A DNA stretch of 42,160 nt, taken from positions 1-42,160 of the forward strand of contig NZ_JAPNLK010000073.1 in the NCBI RefSeq assembly GCF_026627505.1. Direction: 5' to 3'. The notes beneath the pieces were generated by a model. It worked only from the letters and a program-made list of their open reading frames with translations. It had not been told where the DNA came from and did not search any database. The position numbers and the translations under genes were made by a program. Origin of the DNA: Streptomyces sp. H27-H5 (GTDB lineage Bacteria; Actinomycetota; Actinomycetes; Streptomycetales; Streptomycetaceae). Below are positions 28,012-35,994 of the stretch, piece by piece; position 1 is the first letter of the stretch; the number at the start of each line of letters is the position of its first letter.

Positions 28012-28242
28012 TCAGAGACCGGCGATACCGGTGTTCACGGAAACGCCGGTGACGCCCGTGACGACGCCGGGGACCTGGGACACGATGCCCGTGGTGGCCT
28101 GGACGGTGTTCAGGGAGCCCAGGACGTTGCTGACATCGCTGGTCACGGCGCCGACCAGGCCACCGGACACGCCGATGATGCCACCGGAGACGGCGTCCAG
28201 CTCGGTGTCGGCGATCTCACGGGTCTCGATGTCGTTACGCAT
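28012..28242 (-). CDS. Double-glycine leader bacteriocin-like precursor peptide
   Basis: A 76-residue peptide. ATG at 28242 is chosen since GAAAGG lies eight bases upstream; GTG at 28251 has no such site. The leader is about 21 residues (MRNDIETREIADTELDAVSG then G), with the EL-x-x-V-S-GG consensus recognised by C39 peptidases. Predicted cleavage after GG releases a 55-residue core starting IIGVSGGLVGAVTSDVSNVL and ending GVTGVSVNTGIAGL. The core has no Cys, Lys, Arg, His or aromatic residue; it is dominated by Gly, Val, Thr, Ser, with two Asp. It therefore cannot form lanthionines or disulfides. An export operon lies just downstream on the same strand. No immunity gene is obvious. Role (antibacterial, signalling or surface) is inferred only. 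Confidence 0.85.
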   Translation of the reverse strand: MRNDIETREIADTELDAVSGGIIGVSGGLVGAVTSDVSNVLGSLNTVQATTGIVSQVPGVVTGVTGVSVNTGIAGL

Positions 28243-28251
28243 GGCGCGCAC

Positions 28252-28775
28252 CTTTCATTGGGGGGAGGAATTCATTCATGCGGAGGCGGGGCGGCCCGAA
28301 ACCGGGCCACCCATTTCGACTGCCGCAATACGCAAGATGTAAGCACGCGAACGGGTCACCGGACCAATCCCGTTGACACCCCATCACAGGCGAATGCGCA
28401 CCTCGGACGAGGGAAGTGCACTTTGATTCACCGAATGGTGACGGCTTCTCCACAAGATCGAGTAACAGATGTGGGGGTTCCCTCGCTTACACGGAACCAA
28501 CCGGCACGAAACCACCACAACCGGACGGGATGAATCCACCCATATCGCGAGCAGGGGCGGTGAGTTGTCGCAGTCGCGCACACGATGTGCAGGTTTCCGT
28601 CAGGCGCGCGGGGTGACGGGGGCGTCACGCCCGGTGTGTGCGCGGAAGGCCCCGGGTACGGAGTGGCGCGGCGACTCGGCCAGGGGGCGGGAGTGGCGAG
28701 GCGTCCGGGGGCGGCGCGGGAAGTGGTCCGACCTCGGCCGGGCGGGGCGGGGTCGGCGACCTCGGTCGGGTGGGC
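28252..28775. other. Upstream region of the precursor gene; inverted repeat
   Basis: About 520 bases without a supported gene, less GC-rich than its surroundings at 28380-28560. GGTTCC (28476-28481) and GGAACC (28493-28498) form a dyad with an 11-base spacer, a possible regulator site for the bacteriocin operon. A TACATC at about 28338 (minus strand) could be a -10 element, but no convincing -35 was matched. Confidence 0.35.
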
Positions 28776-29351
28776 TCAGCCGGTGCCGAGGACCTTGTCG
28801 ATGTACGCCGCGAGCGAGGATCGCAGCCCTTCCGCGTCCACCCCCTGCTCGTCGATCAGGTGGGCCACGAGGTCGGCGCGGATGGCGGCCAGCAGCGCGT
28901 GGGCGGTGAAGTCCGCGTCGCGCACGCCGGGTACCTGATCGAGTGCCGTGCGCAGGACCTCGTGCCACCAGCCGTAGTGCTCGGCCCGGTAGGGGCTGCT
29001 GAGGCCGGCGTCCTCCGCGGCCGTCATCAGGTTCCGGTTCTCGATCTTGAAGCGGAGCGAGGCGTCGAGAAGGTCCGACACCCGCTGTCGCGGCGAGGAC
29101 CCGGGCGCGTCCTGCGCCTCCCGCACGGCGTGCCGGAGGGGTTCGAGACGGGAGGCGATCACGGCGCCGATCAGGCCCGCGCGGTCGCCGAAGCGGCGGA
29201 AGAGGGTGCCCTTGCCGACGCCCGCGGCCGCGGCGATGTCGTCCATCGACACGCTCTGCGGGCTGCCGCTGGCGGCGAAGAGGGCGTCGGCTGCCGCCAG
29301 TACGGCTTCTCGGTTGCGCAGGGCGTCCGCGCGTTCCGTGCGCTGGGCCAC
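28776..29351 (-). CDS. TetR family transcriptional regulator
   Basis: A 191-residue TetR protein: MAQRTERADALRNREAVLAA, then the HTH VSMDDIAAAAGVGKGTLFRR and FGDRAGLIGAV. The C-terminal domain (PRQRVSDLLDASLRFKIENR, RADLVAHLIDEQGVD) resembles repressors of drug- or electrophile-responsive oxidoreductases. It lies 149 bases downstream of the NmrA-like gene in the same direction. A palindrome CGGACCGNCGGTCCG occurs twice before the SnoaL-like gene, and an imperfect copy occurs just before this tetR gene, which fits a self-controlled regulon. Confidence 0.88.
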   Translation of the reverse strand: MAQRTERADALRNREAVLAAADALFAASGSPQSVSMDDIAAAAGVGKGTLFRRFGDRAGLIGAVIASRLEPLRHAVREAQDAPGSSPRQRVSDLLDASLRFKIENRNLMTAAEDAGLSSPYRAEHYGWWHEVLRTALDQVPGVRDADFTAHALLAAIRADLVAHLIDEQGVDAEGLRSSLAAYIDKVLGTG

Positions 29352-29377
29352 GGCTCCTCCTTGGTCTTCCGCCCGTC

Positions 29378-29389
29378 ACCGACGGTCCG
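29378..29389. promoter_or_regulatory. Imperfect TetR operator before tetR
   Basis: ACCGACGGTCCG matches 12 of the 15 bases of the perfect palindromes at 30789 and 30819; only the outer left arm differs. It lies 27-38 bases upstream of the tetR start (29351), where binding would repress the gene. Confidence 0.5.
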
Positions 29390-29500
29390 CGCCGCCCGGG
29401 ATGCGGCGGGTCGGTTCGTGACGTCGTCGAGCCAGTCGAAGATACGCGTTCCCGCACGCCGGCGCCGATCCCGCCGGGGCGGCACGGGAGCGGCTCCCCC

Positions 29501-30340
29501 TCAGGCGATCTCCCTTTCGGCGAAGGCGCGGAAGGTGCCCGGAGGGCGGCCGGTGAGGCGTTCGACGGTGTCCGTGGTGCGGTCCTCCGCGCCGTCGGCG
29601 ATGGCGCGGTCCATCGCGGCCAGCATGGTGGCGAACTCCAACGGGATCTCGGCCGCCCAGCGATCGCGCAGTTGCTCGAAGGTCAGGTGCCGGTGCACGA
29701 CGGTCCGGCCGGTGATCCCGGTGAGGATCGCGGCGACGACGTCGTGGCTCAACGTCTGCGGACCGGTCAGGATCAGGTCGGTGTCGGGGGCCTTCTCGTC
29801 GAGCAGGGCCCGTACGGCGACGGCGGCGATGTCCTGTGCGTCGACGAAGCCGATGCGCCCTGCGCCCGAGGCCGTCGAGATGGTGCCGCCCTCACGGATG
29901 CCGCGGGCGTGCGGGGTGGAGCCGGTGAAGTTCTGCATGAACCAGGAGGGCCGCAGCACCGCCCACTCGTCGAACAGGCCGGGCAGCGCCTGATGGACCT
30001 GCCCCACCGCGGGGCCGCCCGCCGGGATCGCCGAGGCGCCGAGCAGCACCGCGCGTCGCACGCGGGCCGCGCGGGCCTCGTGGAGGAAGGGCAGCATGAC
30101 CGCGGCCGGCTCGGTGGAGCCGACGGGCGGGACGAGGTAGACGCGGTCGACTCCGCGCAGGGCCTCGCCCCAGGTCGCGGGCTCGTTCCAGTCGAAGCGG
30201 ACGGCCTGTGCACCGTCCACCGGGGCGGCGGTGCGTCCGCCCGCCTTGACGTGTCGGCCTTCGGCGAGGAGACCGGCGGTGACCCGGCGGCCGGTGGTCC
30301 CGGTGGCCCCGATGACCAGGGTGGCGTGGGGGTCGCTCAT
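29501..30340 (-). CDS. NmrA-like NAD(P)-binding oxidoreductase
   Basis: A 279-residue atypical short-chain dehydrogenase. The N-terminal Rossmann motif is VIGATGTTGRRVTAGLLAEG. There is no YxxxK catalytic pair in the usual place, as in NmrA/ergot-alkaloid-type (EasG-like) and azoreductase/quinone-reductase-like members. Landmarks are LRPSWFMQNFTG and FVDAQDIAAVAVRALLD. Its ATG overlaps the SnoaL-like gene stop (ATGA at 30337-30340), so they are coupled. Likely an NAD(P)H-dependent sensor or reductase; the substrate is unknown. Confidence 0.83.
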   Translation of the reverse strand: MSDPHATLVIGATGTTGRRVTAGLLAEGRHVKAGGRTAAPVDGAQAVRFDWNEPATWGEALRGVDRVYLVPPVGSTEPAAVMLPFLHEARAARVRRAVLLGASAIPAGGPAVGQVHQALPGLFDEWAVLRPSWFMQNFTGSTPHARGIREGGTISTASGAGRIGFVDAQDIAAVAVRALLDEKAPDTDLILTGPQTLSHDVVAAILTGITGRTVVHRHLTFEQLRDRWAAEIPLEFATMLAAMDRAIADGAEDRTTDTVERLTGRPPGTFRAFAEREIA

Positions 30341-30762
30341 CGCTCGGCTCCCGTGAAGTCGGCGCCGGGCTCCTGCACGGCGAGGGGGTTCCAGTAGTCG
30401 CGGTAGGAGGTCATGAGACCGTTCCTGACCGTGACGACGGCGATATAGGTCATGTCGAAGGGGCCTCCCGTCTTGACCAGGCGGCCCACGCCGCGCATCT
30501 CGACCACGATCGTCTCGGGGACGGTGGTCTCGTGGACCGTCACCTCGGGGAAGTCGTGGAGGTCGATGTGGTCCGGGTAGTGGCGCATGTGGTCCGCGAT
30601 GGCCCGGCGCCCTTCCAACCGAGCCGGCCAACCTGGCGGTGCGAAGGGGAACTCCAGAGTCCCGCCCTCGTCCCACAGGTCCATCCAGGCGGGGATGTCC
30701 TTCTCCAGCAGCAATCGCAGACCGTGACGGTAGAGCTCCGCAGGAGCCATGGGGAGGGTCAT
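30337..30762 (-). CDS. SnoaL-like (NTF2 fold) protein
   Basis: A 141-residue protein with the SnoaL/NTF2-like pattern: LYRHGLRLLLEKDIPAWMDL, WDEGGTLEFPFAPPG, GRRAIADHM, and NGLMTSYRDYWNPLAV. Such folds act as isomerases, cyclases or ligand-binding proteins; active residues cannot be fixed here. ATG at 30762 is preceded by AGGGAAAC; ATG at 30750 is possible. It is the first gene of the operon (SnoaL, NmrA, perhaps TetR), with two operators immediately upstream. Confidence 0.82.
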   Translation of the reverse strand: MTLPMAPAELYRHGLRLLLEKDIPAWMDLWDEGGTLEFPFAPPGWPARLEGRRAIADHMRHYPDHIDLHDFPEVTVHETTVPETIVVEMRGVGRLVKTGGPFDMTYIAVVTVRNGLMTSYRDYWNPLAVQEPGADFTGAER

Positions 30763-30788
30763 GTTCGAGGTTTCCCTTCCGCTCGAAA

Positions 30789-30833
30789 CGGACCGACGGT
30801 CCGCATAAGGCCAACATACGGACCGCCGGTCCG
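30789..30833. promoter_or_regulatory. Twin palindromic TetR operators
   Basis: CGGACCGACGGTCCG (30789-30803) and CGGACCGCCGGTCCG (30819-30833) are both perfect about the central base and lie 30 bases apart, close to three helical turns. They begin 27 bases upstream of the SnoaL-like start at 30762. A related site lies before tetR at 29378. Cooperative binding of two TetR dimers is likely. Confidence 0.8.
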
Positions 30834-30837
30834 CTTC

Positions 30838-30912
30838 GCAAGGGCGTTTCGCGCGGACGCTTTCTCGAGGGCGTTTCGCGCGGGGCGTTTCCCACGCACG
30901 TTTCGCACGGCG
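30838..30912. repeat. Degenerate GGGCGTTTCGCGCGG repeat array
   Basis: GGGCGTTTCGCGCGG appears at about 30843-30857 and 30870-30884, with partial copies (GACGCTTTCTCGA, GGCGTTTCCCACG, ACGTTTCGCACGG) between and after them. The array lies directly upstream of the twin operators, in the divergent region between the SnoaL-like operon and the GAF phosphatase gene. Confidence 0.6.
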
Positions 30913-31124
30913 GGCGGACCGCCGCCGCCCCCACGGGGCACCGGACCCGCCCGTACACAGCGCCGTGCGCGGGGCCGTCGGGTGACGACTCCCTGTCGGC
31001 GCAGGTTGGTGGGGCGGATGGGGCGTGGTTGGCTGTCGTCTGGACAGACACTCCAAGACTGCGGTTCGGCGGCTTCGAACGCTGTCGGAGAGGCGGGGCT
31101 GGGACGAGGCGTGCGGGAGTGCTG

Positions 31125-32438
31125 GTGCGGGAGCAGACGGACGGGTTGCCGAGACAGCTGTGGGACCGGGCGCGCTTGGCCGCGGTCACGGCGACGGAGC
31201 TGCTCGATACAGGGCCCGAGCAGGTCTTCGAGGACCTCGCGGGCCTCGCCGCCCGGGTGACCGCCTCGGGGCGTGCGTTCATCACGCTGGTGGACGAGCG
31301 GCGCTCGTTCTGGAAGGCCTGCGTCGGGGTCGACGCGGCCGCGATCGAGGACCGACAGAATCCGGTGGAGGAGAGCTTCTGCTCCTTCCTGATCGGTCTC
31401 GACGGGGAGCCGTTCATCGTGGACGACGCCGCGAACGACCCCCGCACCCGTGACCATCCCTCGGTCAAGCCGCTGCGCATCGGCGCCTGGGCCGGTTACC
31501 CCCTCCTCGGGGCCGGCGGCGAGGTACTGGGCAGCTTCTGCGTCATCGACGACAACCCCCGCGTCTGGACGCCCGCCGACCTGACCACGCTGGAGACGCT
31601 CGCCCGCTCGGTCGGCGCGGAGATCGGCCTGCGCCAGTCACTGACCGCCGCCCGGAAGGCGCACACCCTCTCGGCGGACCTCGCCCACTCGCTCCAGCAG
31701 GGCCTGCTGCCCCCGGCCCTGCCCCTGGTACCGGGCGTCGAGGTGGCGGCCTCCTACCTGCCCGCCTCCCGCGCGGGCCGTTCCGACATCGAGGTCGGCG
31801 GCGACTTCTACGACCTGTTCCGCACCCGCGGCTCCTCCTGGGCCGCGGTCCTGGGCGACGTGTGCGGAAAAGGGGTGCAGGCCGCCCAGGTGTCCTCGAT
31901 GGCCCGCTACACGATCCGCGCCGAGGCCGGCGAGAACCGTTCCCCCGCCGGCCTCCTCGAACGCCTCAACACCGCGATGCTCGCCCAGCACGCGCCTCGT
32001 TTCCTCACAGCCGTCTACGCCCGCTTCCGGACCACCCGCAGTGGCCTCGCGGGAACGCTCGCCCTGGCCGGCCACCCGCCCGCCCTCGTCCGCCGAGCCG
32101 ACGGCACCGTCCGCGAGATCGGCAGGCCCGGGCAGCTCCTCGGCGTCTTCGACCCCATCCGTCTGGCCGACGCCCGGTTCCGCCTCGCCCCGGGCGACCT
32201 GCTCCTCCTCTACACCGACGGCGCGACCGAGGCGCGCGCCCGCCCCGGGGCCCCCGACCGCGAGCACGACGTGTTCGACGACGCCGACCTGGCCCGCGCC
32301 CTCGCCGACACCGCGGGCATGAACGCCGCCGACACCATCGCCCACATCAACGACACCCTGGCCGCCCGGCACGAAGGATGGACCAGCGACGACACGGCCC
32401 TCCTCGCCCTGCGCGTCCCCGAGCAACACCCCAGCTGA
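31125..32438 (+). CDS. GAF domain-containing SpoIIE-type protein phosphatase
   Basis: A 437-residue protein. A GAF domain (about residues 15-165; FITLVDERRSFWKACVG, ESFCSFLIG, GSFCVIDDNPRVWTPADL) is followed by a PP2C/SpoIIE phosphatase (about 200-437) with LQQGLLPPALP, EVGGDFYDLF, AVLGDVCGKGVQAAQ, LAGHPPALV, LLLYTDGATEAR and the C-terminal SDDTALLAL. GTG at 31125 has GGGAG five bases upstream; GTG at 31119 is possible. It should dephosphorylate a STAS antagonist in response to a GAF ligand or redox cue. The STAS gene 11 bases downstream is the obvious partner. Confidence 0.9.
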   Translation: MREQTDGLPRQLWDRARLAAVTATELLDTGPEQVFEDLAGLAARVTASGRAFITLVDERRSFWKACVGVDAAAIEDRQNPVEESFCSFLIGLDGEPFIVDDAANDPRTRDHPSVKPLRIGAWAGYPLLGAGGEVLGSFCVIDDNPRVWTPADLTTLETLARSVGAEIGLRQSLTAARKAHTLSADLAHSLQQGLLPPALPLVPGVEVAASYLPASRAGRSDIEVGGDFYDLFRTRGSSWAAVLGDVCGKGVQAAQVSSMARYTIRAEAGENRSPAGLLERLNTAMLAQHAPRFLTAVYARFRTTRSGLAGTLALAGHPPALVRRADGTVREIGRPGQLLGVFDPIRLADARFRLAPGDLLLLYTDGATEARARPGAPDREHDVFDDADLARALADTAGMNAADTIAHINDTLAARHEGWTSDDTALLALRVPEQHPS

Positions 32439-32448
32439 AAGCCCCGCC

Positions 32449-32865
32449 ATGGACACCAGAACGGCTCCTTCCCACCGGCTCACCATCCTTGAGACCCGCA
32501 TCGCACACCCGCCCGCCCGGCTCCTCGTCCTGCGCGGCGCCGTCGACTGCTGGGACGAGGCGGAACTGCGGGCGGCGTTCACCCGCGCCCTCACCGCAGA
32601 CCGCCTCCCGCTGATCGTCGACCTCGGGGCACTCCTGCACGCCGACGAAAGCCTGCTCGGCCTGCTCCTGGCCGCCCGCGATCGCGTCCACCTCATCGGC
32701 CCCCTCGGTCACTCCCTGGCACACCGCCTCGACGTCACCGGCACCCGGGACGTCTTCCGCGTCCACGCCGACCTCACCGCCGCGCTCGCCGACATCACCG
32801 CGGACGGCGCGGAAGGCGCCGAAGCCCCCGGCGACCCGGACGAGTCGGCCGACACCCGCCCCTGA
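32449..32865 (+). CDS. STAS domain protein (anti-sigma factor antagonist-like)
   Basis: A 138-residue protein. The STAS core spans about residues 20-110: RLLVLRGAVDCWDEAELRAA, LIVDLGALLHADESLLGLLL. The Ser in ADESLLG occupies the position of the phosphorylated Ser of SpoIIAA/RsbV, though the context (usual form D-S-S/T-G) is divergent. It probably pairs with the phosphatase 11 bases upstream; no kinase gene is adjacent. The C-terminal tail is acidic and low-complexity. It converges with the diacylglycerol-kinase-like gene with no gap. Confidence 0.8.
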   Translation: MDTRTAPSHRLTILETRIAHPPARLLVLRGAVDCWDEAELRAAFTRALTADRLPLIVDLGALLHADESLLGLLLAARDRVHLIGPLGHSLAHRLDVTGTRDVFRVHADLTAALADITADGAEGAEAPGDPDESADTRP

Positions 32866-34251
32866 TCAACCGGTACCGTGCCCGGCCGCGACCCGTCCCA
32901 TCGTCAGCGCGAGGCTCCGTACGCGACGCCAGTCCATCGGCGGTGCGACGTGCGGCACGCCGGGCCGGTGCCGGGGCACCCGCACGCGCAGAGCACCGGG
33001 CGCGAGACGACAGCGCACCGGAGGGGGCAACGTCAGAGCCTCGCCGTCGACTCCGACCGGTATGACGGGGGCGTCGGCTTCGACGACGACCTCCCGGGCG
33101 GTGGCCGCGGTCAGCCCGCGGCCCTGCCCGCCCCGCAGCAGGAGCTCGGTCGCCTCGGCGGCGTTGCCGACCCCGACGCACAGCACGCCCAGCTCGCCGG
33201 AGTCCAGTCTCTGTCGGCGCCCCAGCCCCGCCGAGTCACCCCTCGCATAGGGGTTGTTGCTCACCAGTACCGCCTGGGGCCCCTCCACGGTCAGCGACCC
33301 GGCACGGACGCTCAACACGGTGCCGCTCTGGTGCGTCAGCAGGTCGGGCAGCATCTCCAGGATGGTGCGGGCCTTGTCGTCGCGGTAGGCGGGACTCTGC
33401 ACGACCTCCGCGTACACACCGAACGAGGCGTTGTTGATGAAGACGCGCTCCACGCTCCGATCGACCGCCTCTCCCCCGGCCGCCTTTGCCCCTGCTGTCT
33501 CTCCCCCGGTCGTTTCTCCCCCGCTGAGGTAGCCGAGGTCGATGCGCAGTTCGACCGCGTCGTCCAGTGCCTCCAGCCCCGTGGACGGGTCCTCCCGGTC
33601 CAGCCCCAGATCCATGGCGAAGTGGTTGCGGGTGCCGGCGCCGATCACCATGAACGGAATGTCGTGCTCCGCAGCCACGCCGGCGACCAGGGCCTGCGTG
33701 CCGTCGCCACCCGCGACGCCGAGCAGATCGGCCCCGTCCCGAACGGCACGCCGCGCCAGCTCGGCCACGTCCTGGTGTTCGGCCGGGTCCAGCACGACGA
33801 CCTCGGCGCCCTTGGCCCTGGCCCGCTCCGCCAGACGGAACTTGCCGACCTTCCCGCCGCCCGAGCGCGGATTCATGATCAGGAACGGGTGCTCGGCCGG
33901 CCTGACGAGCCGCTCCGCCATGATCGGCGCGCTGTCGTCCACCAGCGCGGCCCTGCCCGCGGAGACGGCCAGCGCCCACAGCCCCACCGACACGAGCACG
34001 ACCCACAACAGCCCGGCGGACGCGTACAGAACCAGTACGCCGAGCGGCGCGGCGATCACGAGTATCCCGGCCAGACCCCTGACCCAGCCGGTGTGCGTGA
34101 GCATCCACCAGCCACCGGCCGCCGTGAGCACCAGGGGCCCCCCCCCCCCCCCCCAAAGCACGAGGCTTCCGAACCCGGCGAAGACCACCAGCACCACCAC
34201 CGCGGCCACCCCCGCCGCGAGGGCGAGACGCGCGGTCCAACGCCTGCTCAT
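32866..34251 (-). CDS. Diacylglycerol kinase family (lipid kinase) membrane protein
   Basis: A 461-residue protein. ATG at 34251 has GGGAGGG upstream. The N-terminal third holds four hydrophobic segments, among them LAAGVAAVVVLVVFAGFG, GLAGILVIAAPLGVLVLYAS and LLWVVLVSVGLWALAV. The DAGK catalytic domain follows, with FLIMNPRSGGGKVGKF, LLGVAGGDGTQALVAG and VIGAGTRNHFAMDLGLD. It should phosphorylate a lipid or polyprenol substrate at the membrane. There is a low-complexity insert rich in GGET/GGE units around residue 255. A 17-G tract encodes the poly-Gly after the first membrane segment; the present length leaves the frame open. Confidence 0.85.
   Translation of the reverse strand: MSRRWTARLALAAGVAAVVVLVVFAGFGSLVLWGGGGGPLVLTAAGGWWMLTHTGWVRGLAGILVIAAPLGVLVLYASAGLLWVVLVSVGLWALAVSAGRAALVDDSAPIMAERLVRPAEHPFLIMNPRSGGGKVGKFRLAERARAKGAEVVVLDPAEHQDVAELARRAVRDGADLLGVAGGDGTQALVAGVAAEHDIPFMVIGAGTRNHFAMDLGLDREDPSTGLEALDDAVELRIDLGYLSGGETTGGETAGAKAAGGEAVDRSVERVFINNASFGVYAEVVQSPAYRDDKARTILEMLPDLLTHQSGTVLSVRAGSLTVEGPQAVLVSNNPYARGDSAGLGRRQRLDSGELGVLCVGVGNAAEATELLLRGGQGRGLTAATAREVVVEADAPVIPVGVDGEALTLPPPVRCRLAPGALRVRVPRHRPGVPHVAPPMDWRRVRSLALTMGRVAAGHGTG
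34138..34154. repeat. 17-base poly-C (poly-G on the coding strand) tract
   Basis: Seventeen consecutive C on the plus strand lie inside the lipid kinase gene, about 100 bases after its start. They encode the Trp-Gly5 stretch before PLVLTAAGG. A homopolymer this long is rare even in GC-rich DNA and is prone to slippage. The assembled length keeps the gene in frame. Confidence 0.95.
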
Positions 34252-34377
34252 CAGAGACCCTCCCACCGCAGTCCGGAGGTATCCCCTCAAGCGTAGGGGC
34301 CCCCACCCCGCCCGGCACTTTTCCGGCTCCCGCACCGGCCCGAGAACCCCCGGCCCGCCGCACCGCGCGAGCGGTGA

Positions 34378-35977
34378 TCAGGGAGCGATCTCGAACTCGG
34401 GCGGCTCCAGGCCCTTCAGGCATGCGGTCTTCGGCGCCTCCGGATTCTCGAAGAAGGAGACGGCGATCTCTTGAGCGCACTTCGACGTGGCGATCACCAC
34501 GTGCGGCTGGTAGGGGATCGTGACGACCTTGGCCTTGCTCAGCGTGCGGGCGACGTACGGCCCGTTGTCCGCCCCGGTCTGGGAGTCGAAACTGCCCGAG
34601 AGGGCGAGCGTGGGGATGTCGCCGCGCGTGACGTCACGGATCGAGGGCGCCGCAGCGGGGACGTTCCAGACATCGCAGTCCGGGCGGAGGAAGGCGAGCT
34701 GCGGGGCCTGGGCCTGTACCGAGCGGGGGAACGACGGGAAGGCTTCCTGTCCGCCCTTGAGTGCCTGCTCCTGGCCCTCGTACGGTGTCCACTCGCTGCA
34801 GAAGACGCCGTAGACGAGTCCGTGCGCAACCCGGCCGATGGCCGCCGGGCTGAGCTTGCCGCCGGCCCACTGCCGGGCGATCCGTTGTGGCTTGCCGTGG
34901 GCCAGTTCGTCGAGGCCGGCCGGCACCTGGGGGGCCACGTGGGTGGCGGAGGTCATCCAGTTCACCAGGGCTCCGCCGTCCAGCACGACCTTCACCGGCT
35001 TGTCGTTGCCGGGGAGCGTGACGGCGGTGGTGACCGGCTTGGCTTTCGAGGTCGCTGACGAGCTTGTCGAAGGTGGCCGACAGGTTCGGGTATCGCTTGT
35101 TGCACGCCGGCTGGTCCGCGCAGGCCTTGAACAGGCCGTCGATGCCCTGGCGGGCGCTGCTCCATGTCGCCGCCGACCCGGCCTTGGAGGGCGGCAGTAT
35201 GCCGTCGATGCCCACCGAGCGGAGCCCCTCGGGGTGCAGGCGCATGGAGACCAGCGCCAGCTGGGTTCCGTAGGAGATGCCGTACAGGTTCCACTGCTTG
35301 ATACCCAGCGTGGCGCGCAGGTCCTCGTAGTCGGCGGCGCTCTCGGTGTCGTTGTAGGCGCCGAGGTCGAGCCCGCGGCCCGCCAGTTGGTCGCGGCAGG
35401 CCTTCGTGGCCTTCACGTGCAGGCGTTCGGTCGACGGAGCGTCGTAGACGAGGCCGACCGCGCGTGCGTTGAATTCGTCGATGTTGGGGCAGAGGGCCGT
35501 CGGGTCGGCCGAGTACGTACCACGCTGGGACATGAGGATCACGTCACGGTCGCGGTTCAGGCCGCCGCCGATCGCCATCTTCGCCTCGACCACGGCGTCG
35601 TCCCCGGGTCCGCCCGCGAGCCAGACGATGGGGTCGGGTTTCGGTGTGCGGGCCGCGGCGGGCACGATCGCGACACCGAGTTTGATCGTTTTGCTGCTTG
35701 GTTAGGCGCGGTTCTCGGGCACGGTGAGTGTCCCGCAGCGGGCTCCTTCGAGCTCTTCCACCGGTTCCGGTGTCTTCGGGCAGGGGCCCGGCTCGTAGCG
35801 GGCGTCGCCCACCGTCCGGGCGACGGTGCCGATCGGCGCTCCGGTGCCGTCGTCGGCGTGTGACTGAGCGGGCGCGGCGAGCAGGCCGGTGACGAGGAGA
35901 CCGGTCGCCATGCCGGCCGACACGGCCAGGGGCCGTCGTGCGGCGCGGCGGCGACAGTGCGCTTGATGGCGTCTCAT
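34378..35977 (-). pseudogene. TAP-like alpha/beta hydrolase, disrupted
   Basis: A tandem paralogue of the gene at 35995-37536. The start (MRRHQAHCRRRAARRPLAVS) has a signal peptide, then GPCPKTPEPVEELEGARCG and VPENRA followed by an in-frame TAA (35702-35704). The frame resumes unbroken after the stop (KTIKLGVAIVPAAARTPKPD, then AGGPG and the nucleophile elbow GISYGT). At about 35044-35046 an extra A in GAAAGCC shifts the frame; removing it restores LEAKPVTTAVTLPGNDKPVK. The C-terminal TAP domain follows to 34378. With two independent lesions it is a pseudogene, although the 5' fragment could still secrete a short peptide. Confidence 0.9.
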
Positions 35978-35994
35978 CTGCCCTCCCGGCTAGG

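Noticed and set aside
28012..28251. Lanthipeptide precursor
   Set aside because: The predicted core has no cysteine, and no LanM/LanBC-type enzyme is encoded in the window, so lanthionine formation is not possible.
30639..31124. 5' extension of the GAF phosphatase gene to an ATG at 30639
   Set aside because: The extension would cover the SnoaL-like gene start, the twin TetR operators and the repeat array; a GTG with a good ribosome-binding site at 31125 immediately precedes the conserved domain.
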